Shown piece by piece: positions 6,024 to 8,616 of a stretch of DNA of 8,616 nt. The translations under genes and the position numbers were made by a program. The notes under the pieces were generated by a model. It was not told the DNA's origin. It saw only the letters and a program-made list of their open reading frames with translations, and ran no database searches. Origin of the DNA: a bacterium UBP2_UBA2255 (GTDB taxonomy: Bacteria; Edwardsbacteria; AC1; EtOH8); NCBI GenBank assembly GCA_002347565.1, contig DDXR01000028.1:1-8616 (forward strand), given 5' to 3'. Numbering within the stretch: the first letter of the stretch is position 1; each line of letters starts with the position of its first letter.

Positions 6024-7735
6024 GGCATCGTCACCTGCAGTTCCGTGGTCTGGCCCTCGCGGATGATGACTGTTTCCCGGCGCTCCCGTCCGTCGGCGCC
6101 GACCAGCCGCAGTTCGTGCTCGCCGATCGATAGCGTGAACGGATCGCCGAACGGCGACACTCCGAGATCGACGCCATCGATATACGCCCGGGCCCAAGGG
6201 GAGACCGTCAGCAGGAGCTGCCCGAAGGCCTCGGGCATTGTCACATCCACCCGGACGGTTTCAGCGGGCTCGATGCTGACCGTGCGCGCGTACTCCCGGC
6301 GGTTGGGGTGCCGCAGCAGGAGCTCGTGTTCTCCCGCCGCCAGCCGCACCGGGGCCGGCAGCGGCGTCCGGTCGATGAACCGTCCGTCGACGTACAGCTC
6401 GGCCCAGGGCCTGGCGGTCAGCAGCAGGTACCCCGGGGCCCGCGCCAGTGGGGCCAGGATGAAGGTGATGGTCTGCGATCCCCCGGCATCCAATGCCACC
6501 GTGCGGCGCTGCGGCTGGTGGCCCGGCTTCGACACCAGCAACTCGACCCGTCCCGGGGCGAGGTCGTCGAGGATCGCGGGCACCGGACCGCGCCGCCGGC
6601 CGTTGACGGAGATCTCCGCGCCCTCGGTGCCCAGGATCCGCAGCAGCTGCCGGGAGGCGGCCGCCGCTGCAGGAGGCGCTTCCCTGATCGTGTCCGCCGG
6701 CGCGGCGCGGCGCTGCGCCAGCTGCTGCAGGTGCTCCCGGCCGCGTCGGATCGCGAACGTCCCCGCCGCCCCCGCCAGCAACGCCAGCAGGGCGTAGCTG
6801 GCGGCCCGTGCCAGCAGCAGGGCCCGCTTCTCCCGCCGCACCAGGCGGCTGATCTCGTCTTGGTCCTCCTGCCGGGGGCGGTACCCCGCGGGATCCGCCA
6901 GGTACCGGGTCAGCGCCTCGGGTTTGACCAGCCGGTACTGGGAGAGGTCGGCCATCAGGTCGGCGCAGGACCGGTGCCGCTGGTCGGGGCTCTTGGCCAG
7001 CAGCCGGAGCACGATCCGGACCAGCCCCGGCGGGATCTCGGGTTCCGCGCCGGGTATCCGCCTGGGGACGAAGCGCAGCGTCCGGTCGATGCTCTCCGAG
7101 TGGTTGGCACCGGCGAAGGGGTTCGTCCCGTCAAGCGCCTCGTACAGGACTACCCCCAGCGCGTACAGGTCGGAGCTCGGTCCTGACGGGCGGCCCCTGA
7201 TCTGCTCCGGCGCCAGATAGGCCGGCGTGCCGACGAACGTCCCGGGGTCGGTGATGGCCGCCGCCTCGGCGGCGTGGGCCAGGCCGAAATCGGTCAGCTT
7301 TACCGGGCCGGCGCGCGACAGCAGCACGTTGCCGGGCTTGATGTCGCGGTGGATGATGCCGTTCTCGTGGGCGTGCCGCAGCCCCTCGCACACCTGGATG
7401 ACGGCCAGCACGGCGATCTGGAAGGGCAGCCGCCGCTGCCGGTCGAGCAGGTCCCGCAACGACCCCCCGTCGACGTGCTCGAGCACTATGTAGTACGATC
7501 CCTGCTGCTCGAAGTAATCCAGCACGTCGACGATGTTGGGGTGGTGGAGCGCGCCCAGGATCTTGGCTTCCCGCTCGAACCGTCGGACGAACCCCCCGTC
7601 CCGCGACAGGTGCGGGTGCAGCTGCTTGATGACCACCCGCCTGCCCAGCCCGGCATGGCGCCCGAGGTGGATGGTCGCCATGCCGCCGGTGGACAGGGTC
7701 TGCTCGATGACGTAGTTGCCGGCCCGCAGGCTCAC
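6020..7735 (-). CDS. Transmembrane Ser/Thr protein kinase with three PEGA domains
   Basis: The protein has 571 residues from the GTG at 7735. It is a Hanks-type kinase. The P-loop is LSTGGMATIHLG (14-25), the ATP-binding lysine is in VVIK (K37), and the alpha-C glutamate is about E56. The catalytic loop HRDIKPGN has D131 and N136. DFG is at 149-151 and the activation segment ends in GTPAYLAPE (169-177) with T166 and T170 as candidate autophosphorylation sites. All key catalytic residues are present. A single membrane segment lies near 308-328, followed by an Ala/Pro linker and three tandem PEGA domains at about 364-428, 436-501 and 506-571. These should be outside the cytoplasm. The GTG overlaps the CheW-like stop as GTGA, and the kinase TGA overlaps the next gene as ATGA. 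The frame is open to an ATG at 7852, but that part is arginine/proline-rich and overlaps the CheW-like gene. Substrates are unknown. The downstream GAF activator is an obvious candidate. Confidence 0.95.
   Translation of the reverse strand: MSLRAGNYVIEQTLSTGGMATIHLGRHAGLGRRVVIKQLHPHLSRDGGFVRRFEREAKILGALHHPNIVDVLDYFEQQGSYYIVLEHVDGGSLRDLLDRQRRLPFQIAVLAVIQVCEGLRHAHENGIIHRDIKPGNVLLSRAGPVKLTDFGLAHAAEAAAITDPGTFVGTPAYLAPEQIRGRPSGPSSDLYALGVVLYEALDGTNPFAGANHSESIDRTLRFVPRRIPGAEPEIPPGLVRIVLRLLAKSPDQRHRSCADLMADLSQYRLVKPEALTRYLADPAGYRPRQEDQDEISRLVRREKRALLLARAASYALLALLAGAAGTFAIRRGREHLQQLAQRRAAPADTIREAPPAAAAASRQLLRILGTEGAEISVNGRRRGPVPAILDDLAPGRVELLVSKPGHQPQRRTVALDAGGSQTITFILAPLARAPGYLLLTARPWAELYVDGRFIDRTPLPAPVRLAAGEHELLLRHPNRREYARTVSIEPAETVRVDVTMPEAFGQLLLTVSPWARAYIDGVDLGVSPFGDPFTLSIGEHELRLVGADGRERRETVIIREGQTTELQVTMP
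6031..6036 (-). promoter_or_regulatory. Shine-Dalgarno site of the DUF5683 gene, inside the kinase gene
   Basis: AGGTGA on the minus strand lies seven bases before the ATG at 6023, within the last codons of the kinase gene. It decides the start over upstream in-frame starts. Confidence 0.6.
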
Positions 7736-8115
7736 CGCCGGCGACCCTTCCCCCGGGGCTTGAGGGCGGCGGTGTCCAGCAGATGGAACAGGCGGCCGCC
7801 GATCAGGGCCACCCCGGTGAACAGGGCCAGCCGCCGCAGCAGGCCGGGCCACGGCCGCACCGTGCCGGCGGCGCAGTGCTCCAGGGCCAGGATCCGGTCC
7901 ACCAGCAGCTCCACAGTGCGGGCGCCGTCCCGGTAGCGGATCACCGGACGCGGACCTTCGCGCCGCCCCGCCGGATCGACCAGCTCACCCAGGTCCAGGG
8001 TCGCCGCTGCCGGCCCGGCGCCATCGGCCTCCGCGCCCTGGCGCCCCACCGACAGCACGGTGGCGGCAGGGAGGGCGAACAGGTGGGGACCGACCTGGAA
8101 CGTCAGCAGCTGCAC
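7732..8115 (-). CDS. Short, divergent CheW-like protein
   Basis: The product has 127 residues from a GTG at 8115, two bases after the chemoreceptor stop and preceded by GGGAGGG. The start MQLLTFQVGPHLFALPAATV matches the first strands of CheW. The second half also fits: DLGELV, VELLVDRILALEH (68-80), a VRPWP element (86-90), then GVALIGGRLFHLLDTAAL (101-118). CheW couples chemoreceptors to the CheA kinase in cytoplasmic signalling arrays. This one is shorter than the usual 150 or so residues. The stretch that normally carries the conserved G-x-I-N-x-R-G segment is replaced by an Ala/Gly-rich linker (about 25-39). The C-terminus is very basic (KPRGKGRRR). It may therefore bind the neighbouring receptor but not a typical CheA. 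The CheW assignment rests on pattern matching by eye and is moderately sure. Confidence 0.75.
   Translation of the reverse strand: MQLLTFQVGPHLFALPAATVLSVGRQGAEADGAGPAAATLDLGELVDPAGRREGPRPVIRYRDGARTVELLVDRILALEHCAAGTVRPWPGLLRRLALFTGVALIGGRLFHLLDTAALKPRGKGRRR
7745..7754 (-). promoter_or_regulatory. Shine-Dalgarno region of the kinase gene
   Basis: GGGGGAAGGG on the minus strand ends nine bases before the GTG at 7735, inside the end of the CheW-like gene. With the GTGA overlap, it supports GTG at 7735 as the kinase start. Confidence 0.5.
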
Positions 8116-8117
8116 CG

Positions 8118-8616
8118 TCAGCCCTCCCGGTCGCTCCTGAACCGCTTGACCAGCGCAGACAGGCTTTCCGCGGTGTGCGACAATGTCTGCGACAGGGCAG
8201 ACAGCTCCTCCATCGAGGCGGTCTGCTGCTCGACCGCGGCCGCCACCTCCTGGGTCGAGGACGCGGTCTCGATCGAGATGGTCGAAACCTCCGACGCCAG
8301 GCTGACCACGTGGCCGGCGCTCTCGCTCTGCTGCCGGCTAGCGTCCGCCATCTGCTTGACCATGGTGCCGGCCACGGCCACGGTGCTGTTGATCACCTTG
8401 AGCGACTGCTCGGTCTGGTCGACCGCGCTGCGGCTGGCCTCGATGGCCTGCTGCGACTGGGTGATGCCCTCGACCGTGCGGGTGATCTCGTGCTCGATGT
8501 CCCTGATCAGGGCGGTGACCTGCTGGGCCGAGTTCCCGGCCTCCACCGCCAGGCTGCGGATCTCGTCGGCCACGACCGAGAATCCCTTGCCGGCCTCGCC
8601 CGCCCGGGCCGCCTCG
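8118..8616 (-). CDS. Methyl-accepting chemotaxis protein, C-terminal signalling domain (5' part beyond right edge)
   Basis: Only the last 165 codons are in the window; the frame runs off the right edge. The visible part begins at the conserved hairpin tip (EAARAGEAGKGFSVVADEIR), the part of a chemoreceptor that contacts CheW and CheA. It continues as the descending coiled-coil arm with regular heptads, ending at SALVKRF and SDREG. Two sequences fit the methylation consensus [AST][AST]xx[EQ][EQ]xx[AST][AST]: ASSTQEVAAA and AAAVEQQTAS, centred on visible residues 122-123 and 129-130, exactly seven apart. Adaptation by CheR and CheB is therefore expected. No C-terminal NWETF-like tether is present. 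The sensing domain, membrane segments and HAMP lie outside the window, so the signal and the membrane or soluble location cannot be judged. It is the most upstream visible gene of the tightly packed operon. Confidence 0.94.
   Translation of the reverse strand, partial: EAARAGEAGKGFSVVADEIRSLAVEAGNSAQQVTALIRDIEHEITRTVEGITQSQQAIEASRSAVDQTEQSLKVINSTVAVAGTMVKQMADASRQQSESAGHVVSLASEVSTISIETASSTQEVAAAVEQQTASMEELSALSQTLSHTAESLSALVKRFRSDREG
8121..8128 (-). promoter_or_regulatory. Shine-Dalgarno site of the CheW-like gene
   Basis: GGGAGGGC on the minus strand lies five bases before the GTG at 8115 and within the last codons of the chemoreceptor gene. It supports a GTG start there and tight coupling of the two genes. 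Confidence 0.6.

Noticed and set aside
6024..6197. 58-residue N-terminal extension of the DUF5683 protein
   Set aside because: It is an out-of-frame reading of the third PEGA domain of the kinase and would bury the signal peptide. The ATG at 6023 has AGGTGA upstream and an ATGA overlap.
7736..7852. 39-residue N-terminal extension of the kinase from an upstream ATG
   Set aside because: It lies inside the CheW-like gene, is Arg/Pro-rich and unlike kinase N-termini. The GTG at 7735 has a GTGA overlap and a Shine-Dalgarno region.

Overview
The window is high-GC DNA with a strong G/C preference at third codon positions. All seven genes I can support lie on the minus strand, so transcription runs from the right edge to the left edge. 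No RNA gene, mobile element, CRISPR array or integration site was seen. The gene content suggests a high-GC, Gram-negative-type bacterium with an elaborate envelope and chemosensory signalling. It includes a large M6 metallopeptidase with a signal peptide, a lipoprotein with a carboxypeptidase-regulatory-like domain, a DUF5683 protein and a PEGA-bearing Ser/Thr kinase. Such sets are common in the FCB superphylum and neighbouring candidate phyla (Gemmatimonadota, Eisenbacteria or Krumholzibacteriota types) and in some deltaproteobacterial lineages. The phylum is inference.

In transcription order (right to left) the layout is: (1) the C-terminal signalling part of a methyl-accepting chemotaxis protein, cut by the right edge (8118-8616); (2) a short, divergent CheW-like protein (7732-8115); (3) a Ser/Thr protein kinase with one membrane span and three PEGA domains (6020-7735); (4) an exported TPR-like/DUF5683 protein (5310-6023); (5) a lipoprotein with carboxypeptidase-regulatory-like and fibronectin-like domains (4370-5308); (6) a GAF / sigma-54 AAA+ / Fis-type activator (2852-4363); (7) after a 169-base gap, a large secreted M6-type metallopeptidase cut by the left edge (1-2682).

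Genes 1 to 6 are packed with spacings of +2, -4, -4, +1 and +6 bases, so they look like one translationally coupled operon. The metallopeptidase probably has its own promoter in the gap. It is preceded by an A/C-rich leader and a good Shine-Dalgarno sequence.

The operon places a chemoreceptor and CheW-like adaptor directly upstream of a transmembrane Ser/Thr kinase, two envelope proteins and a sigma-54 activator. No CheA or receiver domain is visible. A plausible but unproven reading is an envelope-sensing route that uses Ser/Thr phosphorylation and ends in sigma-54 transcription. The metallopeptidase next door is a candidate output, although I found no convincing sigma-54 promoter in front of it.
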